Shown: positions 49,440 to 62,325 of the stretch, one piece after another | How positions within the stretch are numbered: position 1 is the stretch's first letter | How the letters are laid out: each line of letters begins with the position of its first letter | Source: Vicugna pacos | Lineage: Eukaryota > Chordata > Mammalia > Artiodactyla > Camelidae | DNA: 64,000 bases | NCBI RefSeq assembly: GCF_048564905.1 | Contig: NC_133007.1 | Location: forward strand, 7,936,001-8,000,000 | Reading direction: 5' to 3' | Position numbers and translations under genes: made by a program | Notes under the pieces: model-generated | Told to the model about the DNA's origin: nothing | Databases searched by the model: none | The model's input: the letters and a program-made list of their open reading frames with translations, nothing else

Positions 49440-49600
49440 AGGAAGAGAGAACCATAACACAGTGGGGAAGTACAAGATTTGGAATCAGAACACCAAGAGA
49501 TAAGTTTGTCTCTGCTCCATCATATTGCATCCCTGGGTAAATCCTCCAACCCCTGAATCTCTTTCTTCATATAGAAAATTAAAGATACTACAGCACAGAG
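49440..49600 (+). repeat. MIR fragment followed by an AAAAG simple repeat
   Basis: GATTTGGAATCAGAACACCA and CTGGGTAAATCCTCCAACCC resemble MIR sense. A run of AAAAG units follows at about 49,606-49,631. Confidence 0.55.
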
Positions 49601-50399
49601 TTACGATAAAAGAAAAGAAAAGAAAAGAAAGATGATACACACTAGAGTGCCAACATTTTATTATTAACAGCCAGGTTTAAAAAATTAACTAAGTGATCTG
49701 GCCCCTACACATCTACCTCCTGTACGCTAAACAACCCCGTCAAACAGAAAGTCGTGTCATCCCTCAAATGCTACCTGTGTTTGCTCTTCCAACGGGCCAG
49801 CTGAGGGTAAATAAAGTGCCACGGTTATGTACTTTCACAAGTGCAGCTCAAACACCACGTGGCTTCCAGGAAAATATTAACAAATGTTTACTATTGTCAT
49901 ACACACAAATGTTAAAAAGGATAACTGTTACTTAAAATACCTCACCTCAACCTTGACCAAACCCTCAGATCGTATAAATCATCAGATTGGGAGATGATGC
50001 CTGGATGGAGCTTCTCCTGCCACGCGTGTCAGCTAACAGCACATGGCTGTCACGGCAGAAAATGGAGGGAAATTATAGTAATGCTCAGTTCAACCGCTCC
50101 TTCTCTGCAGAGGGATCACTTTGGTCTCTGTGTGAAGAGCAGACCTTAACGAAGTCAAGAGCATAAGCAAGGGGCTGGACTCCTGCGATCATCCCTGTGA
50201 GATGAAGGAGAGCTGAACTTTCTGACCACTCATCTAACCCAGGACTGTCGATCCAACCCCTTACCAATCTAGACACTAGCAAGGCGAGTTACTTTAGCTG
50301 CTCAAAGTCAAAAATTCAAGCTGTAATTAATGCTAAATGGCTTCTAGGTGCTGACGTGGATCACCACCCTTATACGTGAGGTGTGCCATGGTGTTTTCT

Positions 50400-51655
50400 T
50401 GCCCTCTCATTAAGACAGGAGGGGGGAGTTATTATCCTCATTTCCTATTACTCCTGGGTCCTGTTCCTCCGTCCCTTCCTTAAACACCTCCACCAGGTTA
50501 TTACCCCTGATACTTCTCCTTGTTGTAAGTACGCACTGTCTTCCTGCCACTCCCCTCGTTCACTAAGGACGTGAACCCCACTCACTCCCCCTTCTTCCCC
50601 CACCACTAACTCTTCCACACTTCTTTTACTTCCACCTTTTACATCCAGATACACAGACCCATCTAAAACTCTGGCCTCCAAGCTCCTTGACTTTTTCCTG
50701 ACTCCAAAAAGCTGTTCTTACGTCCCAGTCACATCTTCCCCTAGAACCTAATGTCACAAATAACTGCACCATGTCCATAATTCTGATTTCCCGCAGCTAA
50801 CCACCAATTACCACCAGTTCACTTACTGTGGTATCTCCACACCAATTACTATGACACTCCACACCAGTTCTTTAATATCCTTCTCTCCTTACCAGGCCCA
50901 CACTTACCTGGCTCCGGACTCCTAACCAAAGGCCTACCTGACACCTTTATGTAGGTAGATGTCTTACAGGCATCTCAAACTTCACATGACCAAAACTCAA
51001 CTACTGATGTTTCCTCCAACTCCATTCTTCTGTCTTTCCCAACTCAGTTAATGAGACTAGCAGTCAGACTGCCCAGATTAAAAGACCAAAAAACCTAGGA
51101 GTTATCTTTGATTCTTTACTTTCCCTTAACCAATCCAACAGCAAGTTCATTTTACTCTGCCTTCAAAATACATAGCCAATTCTAACGTCTTCTTACCACA
51201 TGTACCACCTTCACCGCAGTCTCAGCCACCGTCACCTCTCACTGCTACAGCTTGACTATTCTTTCTTCATTTCTCCATCCTGGTCTACTTTTTCAGAGCC
51301 CAGGTTAATCCTTTTGAAGGTCTTTGCTCTTTCCTGTATCTGGACCCAGATACCCTCAAGGACTTCCCCTTCACCTCATGCAGGTTCTCTGCTCAAACAT
51401 CTCTTCCCCAGGGACTCCTGAGTCTACCCCCAAGTGACATAAACACTCTCACACCCTGTTACTCTCTCATCCCTCACCCTGCTCTGTCTTTCTTCAGAGC
51501 ACTAATTACCCAACACACTGTGCTGTTGACTGCTCTCTACCCCACAAGACTGTAACCCCCATGAAACATAGAATTTTGTCTCATTCACCATTTTACCCAA
51601 GAATCTAGAACTGTGCCTGGAACAGTCTGTGCTTAATACACATGTGCTGAATCAA
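50400..51655 (+). repeat. L2-type LINE remnant
   Basis: AAACCTAGGAGTTATCTTTG, then the terminal block GAACTGTGCCTGGAACAGTC ... GCTGAATCAATGAAT, follow L2 order. Earlier parts are only plausibly the same element. It lies in intron 1. Confidence 0.6.
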
Positions 51656-52411
51656 TGAATAGCTATCAAGCATTTTCACACACATTAAGGAAATAAAACA
51701 ACTGCCCTCCATATGTTCATGAAACAATCATCAAGAGGGTAGTATGAGAGCTGGAACTGATGTATATTTTTATTTCTAGCTTTACCTGTTAACACTAAAA
51801 GATAAACACAGAACCTAGTCTGGGGTTTAAGTTGTATGGCTGTACATAGAAATGATCTGTTCTAGAGTTTTAAGACTTTTTCATCCACATCCGTCATTCC
51901 AGACCCAATGGGCTGTCTAAGAGGCTTTGAAAGACAATTTGCTAACAATCTCATGCCCTTTACTACACTAGAAAATCTCTCAAACTTGAGAGACTGTTTT
52001 CCTGAAACAATTCAAATAATTAAAATAAACATTATTAGAATGGTCAGTAAGTTCCCTTTACTTAATAAGTACTTACCATTTGCTATACTTTCTGATAAGA
52101 CCTCTGTGTACGTTACCTTCTTTACACCAAACAGCAGCCCTGTGAGGTAAATAATTCTGTCCCCATTTTCAAACAGAAAAACGCAGTGACAGCCAGAAGC
52201 ACAATTATAGATGGCAGTAAAGAAAGAAAACTTTAAAAGTAGGAATCAACTTTAAAAAAGAGAGAGAGCAAAACCAGGTCTTTCCATGTAGAGCCAAAGG
52301 GCTTACGTTTCTTATGACTCCCCAGTGTATCATTGTATTAAAGCAGACCTTAATCTTGGCTGAAGTTCATGTTTTAATGACCCTGGCACATCTTTTAAAA
52401 GGTTACAGTAG

Positions 52412-52533
52412 CGGGGAGGATATAGCTCAAGTGGCAGAGCGCATGCTTAGCATGCATGAGGTCTCGGTTCAATCCCCAGTACCTCCTCCAAAAACAAATA
52501 AATAAACCTAATTAACTCCCCCTCCCCTAAAAC
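52412..52533 (+). repeat. Camelid tRNA-derived SINE with target-site duplications
   Basis: The head GGGGAGGATATAGCTCAAGT, the GCATGCTTAGCATGCATGAG core and GTTCAATCCCCAGTACCTCC are clear. Direct repeats AAAGGTTACAGTAG (52,398-52,411) and AAAGGCCACAGTAG (52,534-52,547) flank it, differing at two positions. Confidence 0.92.
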
Positions 52534-52744
52534 AAAGGCCACAGTAGTTTAAACACAGAAGGCATGGAAGAAAAATTTTAATTTGCATTGAAAAAAACTT
52601 TTCAGTTCTGACACTTAGAAGGTATGTGCCAATTATCTGAAAATTCACATTTAGTGAGCATCTCTTTCTATAATGATGTTAGATATAAATAATACAGAGG
52701 TCTACCCCATTACATTGTTCACACACAATGTGTCAAGAGAAGCC

Positions 52745-53180
52745 ACAACTCATAAAAAAGAACAAAATACTGCCACCTGCAGCAATACGGGTGGACCTGA
52801 AGAAGTGGGCCAGAAAGAGAAAGAAAAATACCATATGACACCATTTATATGAAGACTCTAAAAAAAAAAAGAAACAAGGACACAAATGGACTAATTATTA
52901 TTTTGATTTGAATATGTGAATATGTGTGAGTACATCTGAATGTCCTTTATGACTGATTGCCGCATTCTGTTGATTCTTACTTTGTAGTTGGTTTATTCCT
53001 TTGATAACTATGTAAGTTTAAAAAGCTAAAGATCTAATCTGTTCTTAGAAACAATAAGTACATATACGAAAACTAAAAAAAAGTGCAGTATACTGTCTAT
53101 ATGTATTTACATGCAATATAATGTGTATGTGCATTTGAACTGTAATAATTCTATATAATAAAATTGGAAAAAAAAAAAAG
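52745..53180 (+). repeat. L1-derived retroposed tail with poly(A)
   Basis: The first part (CCACCTGCAGCAATACGGGT, then AATACCATATGACACCATTT) is late L1. An unassigned AT-rich stretch follows and ends ATAATAAAATTGG plus about 12 A at 53,168-53,180. AGAGAAG occurs at both edges and may be the target duplication. Confidence 0.6.
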
Positions 53181-53436
53181 AGAGAAGGCATACTAACCAT
53201 TTAGAACAAGTCCTCATGAGGTGACATTAGAGCCAGACTTCAAAGAAGGACAAGTTTGCTAGGTATCAAAACAGAATCAGGGGAAGAGCACTCTAAAACA
53301 CATGCACAAGTACAGACCATGGTGACAGATCCACTGTTTCAAACATTCCATTGAGGTCTACTACCCGCCAGGCCCTGGGTTACAAAGATGACAAAACAAT
53401 CTGTGCCCTGGGGGAGTGAACATCTCGTGGGTAAAA

Positions 53437-53515
53437 CATATAAAAATATGATTATAACATATAAAAACATTATTATAGCATATAAAAACATGATTATAGC
53501 ATATATAAACAAAAT
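53437..53515 (+). repeat. AT-rich minisatellite, about 22-bp unit
   Basis: About three and a half units of ACATATAAAAACATGATTATAG with small variations stand in tandem. It lies in intron 1. Confidence 0.8.
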
Positions 53516-53879
53516 TGTAACACCAAGAAGTATTACAGAACAGTAACCGAGATACGTAACAGTATGAAGGGAATACAGGCCTGGTGCCCAAAAGAGTTAA
53601 GGCGCAATTAGGAAAGGTTTCCTCAAGTAGGTAAAAATCTAGGTTAAACCTTGAAGGAAGGGAAGGAACAAGGCTGGAGCACAGGGCACACCGAAGGGCA
53701 GGGACAGAAGGTCAAGGACCCTCAAGGGCAATTCGAAGGAGTCTGGAACTTAACACACAAAGAGGACTTGATAGAGGTTTTTAAACAAGAGGGTGACTTG
53801 ATATTTGTCTGACTTGGCATCTTCCTTTTAGTAAGATAACTCAGGCAACAATGTAGAGGATGTGCTAGATGAAGGATGT

Positions 53880-54350
53880 GGCAGTGATGGGGCTCTGGGC
53901 AGGCCATCCCAAAATATGCCTCAATGGTATACTGATTATTTTGAAGCAGGATATAAACCTCCCACGTAAAAGGTGCCCTCCCTGTACCGGGAGGGAGAAA
54001 GACATCCTCATCACCAGAGGCGGGAATTCAGGGCCCAGAAGCCTATCTAAGGAAACCCTTGCCCCCTCTTTACTAACTTGACACCCAAGCCCAAACGTTG
54101 CTTAAGTTGTCTACTAATTAAGCACCCAAACCTAAGTTTCTTTGTCCTGTCAGTTCCTCTTGAACTTATTGATGGTCTAAAATGTGTAAAAGCTGCTGAC
54201 TTTAGCCACTTACTAGTTCCGTTTCTATGAGACCTCCGTGCACACAAAATAAATAAAATGTTTTCTTTTTCTCCTGTTACTCTGCCTTTCGTCAATTTTA
54301 TTATTAGTCCAGCCACAAGAACTCAAGAAGGGCAGAGAAGGAAATTTCAC
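53880..54350 (+). mobile_element. LTR fossil, family not assigned
   Basis: GGCCATCCCAAAATATGCCT at the start, GCACACAAAATAAATAAAAT as polyadenylation region and GTCCAGCCACAAGAACTCAA near the end follow a mammalian LTR I recognise but cannot name securely. It lies in intron 1. Confidence 0.6.
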
Positions 54351-54814
54351 CCCCCACCCCGGACCACAGGGAGAACAATGAACTCACACAAAAATTGACA
54401 AAGGCCTAAAGAAAAGCTCCAATGACATGTGTCTATTAAATGAACAAATGATTTCATGAAGAGACTGGGGAGATCAGATATATTTACAAACATTAAGTGG
54501 AGGCAGCTATGAGATATCCAGGTGGCTACATCCGGAAGGCAGTTGGAAATACAGATCCCATTTGAGTTTCCTAACTAAGCCTATCAGTGTGCCATTAAGG
54601 TAAGAAGAGAAAGGAGTAAAGTTCAATATGACGTGCCTGTGGGTCAGCCAGGTGATGAGGGCCCACAGACAGACAACTACTATACATGTCTGGACTGAAG
54701 AGAGAGATCTGGGACTCATTAGAGTACAGGCAGCAGCTAAGGCCAAGAGTAGGAAAAAATACCTCAGGGAGACTGTAAATCAAGAAAAGAGATTACCTAG
54801 GAAATAATCAAGCT

Positions 54815-54950
54815 AACGTTTACCTAGTACTTACTTGGGCTCATTTAATCTTCACAACAACCTATGCAGCAGACACTATTATCTCATTTTATAGGTGTTT
54901 TAGTGACTTTTCCCAACATTACAAGGCAATTACAAAATGTTTTGTTTTTT
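54815..54950 (-). repeat. MIR fragment (antisense)
   Basis: CTCATTTAATCTTCACAACA and the ATTATCTCATTTTATAGGTG block match the reversed MIR 3' half. Confidence 0.7.
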
Positions 54951-55269
54951 TTTTTTAAAGCATGGCCTAAGAGAGATCAGAGGAGAACCAGGAGCAAGTA
55001 ATGTTCCAAATCAAGTTAGAGGATTCAAGAGGTAACCCATGGTCAGTATCATAGAAAATTCAGACAGGGCCAAAAATTAGAGGAGGAGGAAAAAGAGGGT
55101 GAGACATGGAATATTTCACAATATGGAGACATTAATAGCTTCAATTTACTTGCACAGCTAAATTTCAGGAAGAAAGACAAAGAAATATATTGGACTGGGT
55201 TGCAAAATGAGTTAAGGAAGTGAAAAATCATGATCATAAGACCAGTCTCCCAAGAGGTCCAGCAAAAAA

Positions 55270-55440
55270 GGACCCAAGCACTAACATTTACCAAATGAGT
55301 AACATTTACAGCGCCGGGAGCCAGGGTCGGTGCATCACATACCTCATTTATCATTTCCATTTTAACAGATGCAAAAGATTGGGAAATACTATGAAACGTG
55401 TTCAAGGTCACAGCCAGTAAGTAGCAGTGGAAACATTTAC
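55270..55440 (-). repeat. MIR fragment (antisense)
   Basis: CTCATTTATCATTTCCATTT and AAGGTCACAGCCAGTAAGTA fit MIR reverse complement. Confidence 0.6.
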
Positions 55441-55585
55441 ACCCAAGGTGACATAAAGCTGACTAGCTAGTTATTTTAAAAAACACAGAACGTTGAACAG
55501 TTATTTCTTAAGAATCCAATCCAAACCATTGGTTTTGAAATGTTCAGTGTAGTAGTACTGCCTTAAGAAATTTGCCTTAAGAAAG

Positions 55586-55610
55586 CAAAAAAAAAAAAAA
55601 AAAAAAAAAT
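55586..55610. repeat. Poly(A) run
   Basis: About 24 consecutive A follow GAAAGC. No retroposon body is recognisable upstream, so the origin is unclear. Confidence 0.85.
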
Positions 55611-57079
55611 TGGATCGAGAAACAAATGAACCATGTTGGAAAGAAGTGTCCACTTTAGCCTGCCTGCAGTGTTCCTATTAATAAAGCTTTCAAAAGAACC
55701 TATTAATCTGTAAAACAAGGAGACACTGAACCTCTACTCTAGGTGAAAAACTTTGCTATAACACTCCCAGATTCAGCTGTTTGTGGGGGAGTGGAGAGAA
55801 ACAATTGTAGATACATTTAACAGTCCAAAACATAAACTTTCTCCCTCTTCCTTCCAAAGGTTTGTCATAGTGAAACCCTACTATCAAATAACTAGGTCAT
55901 TAAGACAATTAGCAAAACTAAAAGAGTACAAATTCTCATTTCCATCTGTATGGTCAGTATAATCATTTATCCCATGTAATAAATTCCGAAAATAAATTTC
56001 ATTAACGGTCCTGTGTTAAAAACTTTTTCTATTTCCTTCCCAAAGGAAACAGGTAATCTTCCCTATAACAGTTTCCATTCAAAAGTTTCCTCCTCTGTCG
56101 AACTCACTTACTCATTCTTTCATTGTGCTAGGTGCTGGCCCAGAATCTGAGAATTAAGATCTAAGTAAGATGGACTAGCCCAGCCTTCATGAAATGTCCA
56201 TGCTAATAGAGCAAACAAAGCATCTAAGTAACGAATGCAGCTAATCAAACTGATGATTAACTGGAGTTGAGGGGAAAAAAGAGCGAATTAGAGGTGTAGG
56301 AAACCTCTAAAGACCAGGAGATAAGACAGTAAAGAGAACAAAAATAAAATCAGTGTGGCTTGAGCCCAGGGAGCCAAGAGAACAGTGGCCCAAACTGAAC
56401 TGGAGATAAGAATGGCAGCAGTGTTCTGATCTTTACGTGAAATCTTTGAAAGTTCTCAGCACAGTGATGCAATGAGACACATGCATTTTTAAATGATTAC
56501 TCCTGAATGTATCAGAGCGCTTCTCAAAATCCTCTCATGCCTAAACAACACACAAACTTCATTCATCGATACCGCCTAACTTAAGCGAAGAAAAAAAGAA
56601 TGTTTCAAGTTGAATCCTACTCAAGGGAAAGGCAAGTACTCTGGAAAAACAACAACAAAAAAAAGTAGTTTAAACAGACAGCAGACACAAATGTTAAATG
56701 ACCAATAAACTTTATAAATATGGAGAATAGAGTTTATAGTTGTTCCTCACTTAAAAATAACGTCTAAATATATATATATATCTCATGTAAACTGCATGTC
56801 TATTAACATTTAAGAACGACAGAAACTTAATTACATCCTAATATTTCAAAATAAGAGCTTGATTAAAGGCTTTGGTACTAAGATGTCTATGTCTTGAAGT
56901 ACCACCTATCACTTCATCATTTTTTTCCTAAAATCAATTAGAAGCTGACTTCCTGGGTGCATTTTCGGTTTCGCTTTTTAGGAATAAAAAATCTTCTAAG
57001 TCTTAACTTTCTTTACTACTAGCTTGAGAGATGCCACAGGATTTAGGAGACACGAAACAAACCTCCAAGATTTAAAAGG

Positions 57080-57680
57080 TTGCCGGCCACCGGGTGCCCG
57101 AACGTAACTTTCCCGCCTGCCCCATCCCCCAAACTACCCTAGACTCGCGCAGCCTCCCCCTCCCCCGGCTCCAGGCCGCCTCCTCGGCCCCTACGCCCGG
57201 GACCAGGCCAGGCCCGCCGGGCCGGATTTGCAGCCGCCACTTCTCTCCCCTTCCTCCGCGGCAGAGGCGGACGGACGCAGGCGAGAAAGGAGGAGAAGAC
57301 AGGGAAGCATGGACATTACCTGGGGCCCGAGCCCGGCAGCTGGGGCCTCAGCAAGGAGGGCAACGCCGACAAGCCGTCACAGCGCGGCTGGCGGGAAGGT
57401 CAGCCCCCGGGCGCTCTCCGGACTCCCCACGCCGGCAACGCAGCCAGCCCCACCGCAGACGAAGATAAAGCGCCCGACTTCCCGGCCCCGCCGCCCCCGC
57501 TCCGCAGCCCGCTACGCAGCGTCCTGCGCGCGGCCAACGCCGGCTCAGGATTTCATTGGTGGTCCCGGCGGCCGCCAGGCTCCGCCCACCGCCCCCGGCC
57601 GCCCCGCCCCTTCCCGGAGCGGGGGTCCCAGGGTTAGAACCGCCAGCTTGCCGTGGCCCCTGCGAGGGAAGCTTCGCGTT
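57080..57680. promoter_or_regulatory. SOAT1: CpG-island promoter of SOAT1
   Basis: This is the only long stretch that is strongly GC-rich and dense in CG dinucleotides; both flanks return abruptly to AT-rich DNA. It holds an inverted CCAAT box (ATTGG on the plus strand, 57,555-57,559) and GC-box cores such as CCCGCCCC (57,603-57,610) and TCCGCCCA (57,581-57,588). There is no TATA box at a sensible distance, which fits a housekeeping promoter with broad start sites. Its place upstream of exon 2 and around the exon 1 donor ties it to SOAT1. Open frames within it have the composition expected of GC-rich DNA and are not taken as genes. Confidence 0.85.
57320..57500 (-). other. SOAT1: SOAT1 probable non-coding exon 1 (5' UTR); upstream edge estimated
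   Basis: The minus strand has a good splice donor, CCCCAG|GTAATG, with the last exon base at 57,320, inside the CpG island. Human SOAT1 has a non-coding first exon in a CpG island before the ATG exon, so this is the natural candidate. The transcription start is not visible. I placed it near 57,480-57,500 because a minus-strand CCAAT box lies at 57,559-57,555, the usual distance upstream. Another donor or several start sites are possible. Confidence 0.5.
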
Positions 57681-59599
57681 AGCACTTCTTGACACCTCCG
57701 GCAGCTTGTGTTCCATTTCTGCCCCAGCGATCCAATATGCGGCAGAAATGGGACCGACACAACTTGCCGCCGGTCCGAAAAAGGCACCCTGCATTGTCGC
57801 ACAGTACTGGCGAGTCTGGTGCCTCTTCTGGAGACTTGTGGAATCCACCTTTGGACCGTGGATCATTGCAGTTTGAACCGATCCTCTAGGAAAACTAGAA
57901 GCACTAGCCAGAAGCATTTGTCATGGGATGCTTTAATGCTTTGTAAACTTCTGTGTCCTTCGGCGAATTAGATAAGGAGACCGTAAGATAAGTGAAATAA
58001 CAGGGCAATTAACTGAAGGAAAACTTCACAAGCAAGGAAAAAATAATGACGCAGAGAGACTTAGGACACATTAGATACAACAGTTAGACTGTATCTGTTT
58101 AGATCGCGTAGATTTTATGAGGGCAAAGATGCAGGTAAACTTAGAGTAGAAGGCGAAAGCAATGAGCAGTAGACTAAAGGCCCCCATTCATAGCCTGCAA
58201 AGCAGTGCAAGCCAACCTGGCCTGCGTCATCACTCCAACCCTACAGCAAACAGGTTGAAATGGCCACCTGTGACCCAGAATGGATCAAGTTTACCCAACT
58301 GACTACTCTCTGTGGACCTTTGAACAAGGAGGATTTGTATGCATCCCCTGGCTGCCCAGGGTAGCCAGCATTGTTCACCCCCAAAGCAGAGCCTGCCTCA
58401 GCATTCAGTCAACTCAGGACTGGAAGTCATAGGCAGACCCAACCAGTTTGTCTCTTCTTCAATTGTGATTACTAATTCTGCCAACTAGATGACAATAAGA
58501 TCTGGTAGATCCCAATGACTCTTGTCCTTCATCTCTCCCCTCCCACCAGCAATAAGAACACAGGGACTCATTTCTTTGAGACTTTGTTGGCCACTATATA
58601 TATACATACCAAAAACATTCTTGTCTTTTCCTTTGTTTCATTTACTCATTCAAAACATACTGTGTTTTGTTCTTGGTGCTGAGGATAAAGGAGTGAATAT
58701 AACAGAAGAAGCCCGGCACTTAGATGCTTATGTTTCTTATGGAAAAGACAAATAAAAAAAAAGTTAATTGCAGATGGTGATAAAGTGTTAAGAAGTAAAC
58801 AAAACAGAGTGGTCAAGGAAGGACTTTTTGAGAAGATGATCTGAACTAAGACTTTAATGAGGAGAAGGAGACAGCTATGCCAATTATGGGGAAGAGGAGC
58901 ATTCTAGACAGAGGACTATGGGTGTGAAAGTGCTGATGCTGAACAATTTTGGCTTGTTTGAGGAACAGAAGACCAGGATGCTTGAAGCCCTTATTTGGGG
59001 GCGGGTATGAAATTGAGGTTGGCATGTTAAGCAGAAGAATAATCATGTTGTTAAGTTTGGATTTTTTGGTTGTTAAGTTTTGTCTTTTTTTTTAAGTCAA
59101 TTTATTTTGTGGAGAATGACTTGGAGGGGGCTAGAAATGGAACACAGAGAAGCCAGAGAATGATTGGAAGCTATTGGATAGGTCTATGGGATCTGTGATG
59201 GTGACCTGAGTTGGAGTGGTTGCTATAGAAATTGAAGGATCTCAGGATATTTTCCTGAGGTGCAGGTGTGAAGAAAGGTAGTAAATAAGGTGACTCCCAG
59301 GTGGTTTTTTTAAAGCAAGTGGGATGGTGGCAATCCCATTTAGTTCAAAGAGGGAGGGGAAGACCGTTTAACATGACTAGGGGGACCTTGAAAGCCTCTG
59401 CCCAAACTCCAAGCCTCTCCTACCATGCCACTCAATCCTTAGGACCAAGCCTTGATTAAATATGAATGTTGACTTCATCACATTCCAAAAACCATGTGTA
59501 CAGAACTTGTGTTAGTTGCTAGGGATATAAATATGAATAAGAACAACTGTCTGTTGGGGAGATTAATAAGAACTCAATCATTTCAAGACAATAGGACAA

Positions 59600-59740
59600 G
59601 TGTTATAATAAAAAGAGGTAACAAAAGTGCCTACCTTATAGGGTCATTGTAAGGTTGAAATGAGGTAATGCCTGCTAAGCTCCAAGTACAAACACTGGCA
59701 TACGGAAGTGCTCAATAAACATTAGCAGTCATTTTACACT
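59600..59740 (+). repeat. MIR fragment (sense)
   Basis: GTGCCTACCTTATAGGGTCA, GGTTGAAATGAGGTAATGCC and GTGCTCAATAAACATTAGCA match the MIR 3' half. Confidence 0.75.
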
Positions 59741-61479
59741 TTGTTACACTGACATTGATCATTGTTGTCGATGTTGTTATCTTCTAGATGCAGTGGGAGA
59801 AGATGGAATGATGTCACAGCCCACTATTCTAGGACAAGGAAGGTTGGACTGGAGGAAGTTTAACTGATTCCAGCTTTCTGAAACAGTAGGCAGAGGAGTT
59901 TAGTAGGCAGGCAAGGCAGGAGGGACAGCCCAAGCAAGAGAAAAACAAGGTCAAAGGCCAACAAGACGAGAGGGAGTCAGAACTATCTAGGACACAGGAA
60001 GGTAGGTGAGTATAGTTGAACTGTAGGTTTCATACTGAGAAGCAGCAAGAGAGAAAGTTGGTGTCAGGGCTCAAGAAGTTTGTAGACCATGGTGAGGGAG
60101 TCTAACTCAGACTCCCATGGACAGTGGGGAGCCAGTGAAGTTAAGTAAGGAAGAGTCATGAATTAGGAGACTGTACTAAACGAAATGCAACTAGAGGTCA
60201 AGAAATCAACAAAAAGGGCATTTCAGCAATGTACGTGAGAAAGAACTGCCTAAACTAGGGCAGTAGCGAGTGGGATGGAAGGAAGGGGACATATGTGAGA
60301 AAGATTTAAAGAGATGATTGATAGAATTAGAGAGTGTTTGGATGTGATGGTTAAGGATGTATCTAGTATTTCGGGCTCGGCAGGCTGAGTGGCTGGAGTT
60401 AATGGGGACTGAGGTAAGAACATGTATCCTGGAGGAGGAAGAATAAGCTTTACTCGGGTTAATATCTAAGCTGAACTCCATCTCCAACTGAGACCTAAAG
60501 GAACCGAACAAGAAGCAATCACATTGTGTTTAGTTTTATAAGGACCCAGAAAGGGAAGCTGAATAGATCCCAAATCAAGTTTTAAAATACAAACATCTCA
60601 GTTCTTCAAAGGGTCATATGTCCCTTAGTAATACCAAAAAAAGCAATAAATCTTTATCCCACTTCAAGTAGGCGTAATTCCTCCACTGGTACTCAGGCAT
60701 AGCAAAAACAGACTCATCTGGAGTTTAGGTTTTGTGACGAAGCACAATGAGGCAAGAGTGTAAATCAAGACAACCTTGATTGATATGTCCCCGAAAACTC
60801 TGGGAGAGCTGGATTCCTCTCTTGTTTATATATTCAGAAGCACCTAGCACAGTATGTAAGAGCTACCTGATAAATACATCTTAAGAGTTAATGAGGCCAG
60901 CTGAAACATAAGATTGTGGGGAGATCCCAAGCTAAAAAGAGGTCAGACACAACTTCATTCCTTCTCTTAGTGATTCAGTTATCTTGCATGTTGTCATCAC
61001 TTGTTTTTCTACAAATAGATTTCGTTACATACAAGGGAGAGCACCATCTATCCCTGTTAAGTAGACTGCAGCTTGCCCCCATAGATTGTCTCCAGCTCAA
61101 AGTACATTTTAGGCACTGCCATAGTTCATTGTTCAGGTAATATACATACATGAGAAAACACCCTCAAGAGTTCCTAAATCACTAGATGATTTTTGTAAAT
61201 CTCACTGGAATTAAGTTGGTATAAATCTAAAGAAGATTCTGATCAGTGAAGACAATATGGTAAGCTCTAGAGAAACTGCTAAAAAAAAAAAAAACTCCAA
61301 AAAATATAGTGAAAAAAATCATTAAAAGAATTTAAATGTTACACTAGGAAATAGTTGCTTAATGAAAAAAAAAAGTAGAGTAAGAAGAGAAGAAAACCAA
61401 AAAAAAATGACATAGAGAACAAAATTTTAAATGGCAGACAGATTTGACTATATCAATAAAAATAACTAAGTATGAATGA

Positions 61480-62309
61480 CTTGAACAATCAGATTATATT
61501 AATAAGTAATGTCCAGCTATATGGTATCTATAGAAGCACAGTTTAGATTCAAAGACACACATAGGTTGAAATTAAAAGAATGGAAAAGGATATATCATGC
61601 AAAAAGCAACCGTAAGAAAGCTGGAGTGACTGTCTGTATTAATATCAGACAAAACAGACTTTAAGGCAAAAATGTTTAAGAGCTATAACCATTTTGCAAA
61701 ACAGTCTAGCAGTTAAACACAGAATCACCATACAACCCAGCAATTCCACTGCTATGTATATACTCAAGGGAAACAGGTCCACACAAAAACCTGTACAAAA
61801 ATGTTTATAGCAGCATTATTCATAACTTTCTCCAAAAGGTGGAAACTATCTAAATATCTGTTAACATTTAGAATGAACAAATAAAATGAATGAATAAATA
61901 AAATGTGATATATTCATATAATGGAATATTATCCATCTATAAAAGGAAATAAAGCACTGATGTATGTTTCAATATGGATGAAACTTTAAAATATTATGTT
62001 AAGGGGAAATAAGACTGTCATTGAAGACTATATATTATGTGGTTCTATTCATGTGAAATGTATGGAATAGGTAAATCCATAGAGACAGAAAGCAGGTTGG
62101 TGGTTACCTAGAGCTGGCAGAATTGGGTGGAAATTGGAAGTGACTAGTGAGAGTTACAGTTTCTTTTTGGGGTGAGGAAAGTGTTCCTATAGTAATTGTA
62201 GTTATGGTTACACAACTCTGTGATGTGAGTACACTGAAAACCATTGAATTATTCACTTTAAATGGGTGCATTGTATGGTATGTGAATTATATCTCAATAA
62301 AGTTATTTT
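61480..62309 (+). repeat. Old L1 3' end
   Basis: CACCATACAACCCAGCAATT, GCAGCATTATTCATAACTTT and the terminal GAATTATATCTCAATAAAGT are diagnostic of the distal L1 ORF2 and 3' end. It lies upstream of SOAT1. Confidence 0.85.
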
Positions 62310-62325
62310 AAAATAAAGGTAAAAA

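Larger units (their letters stand above)
45595..57319 (-). other. SOAT1: SOAT1 intron 1 (about 11.7 kb)
   Basis: It contains antisense MIR copies (46.13-46.26, 48.23-48.50, 54.81-54.95 and 55.27-55.44 kb), a possible LTR (46.37-46.80 kb), an L1 tail (47.39-47.64 kb) and a large L2-type stretch (about 50.4-51.65 kb). It also holds a SINE (52.41-52.53 kb), a retroposed L1 tail (52.75-53.18 kb), an AT-rich minisatellite (53.44-53.51 kb) and another LTR (53.88-54.35 kb). No additional exon is recognised. The 5' boundary depends on the exon 1 donor call. Confidence 0.7.

Noticed and set aside
53361-53591. Repetitive peptide (FICYNHVFICYNN)
   Set aside because: It comes from the 22-bp minisatellite and has no independent support as a gene.
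57094-57917. Several long open frames on both strands in the CpG island
   Set aside because: GC-rich DNA has few stop codons. The peptides are Pro/Arg/Ala-rich and match no family, and their position fits promoter and 5' UTR.
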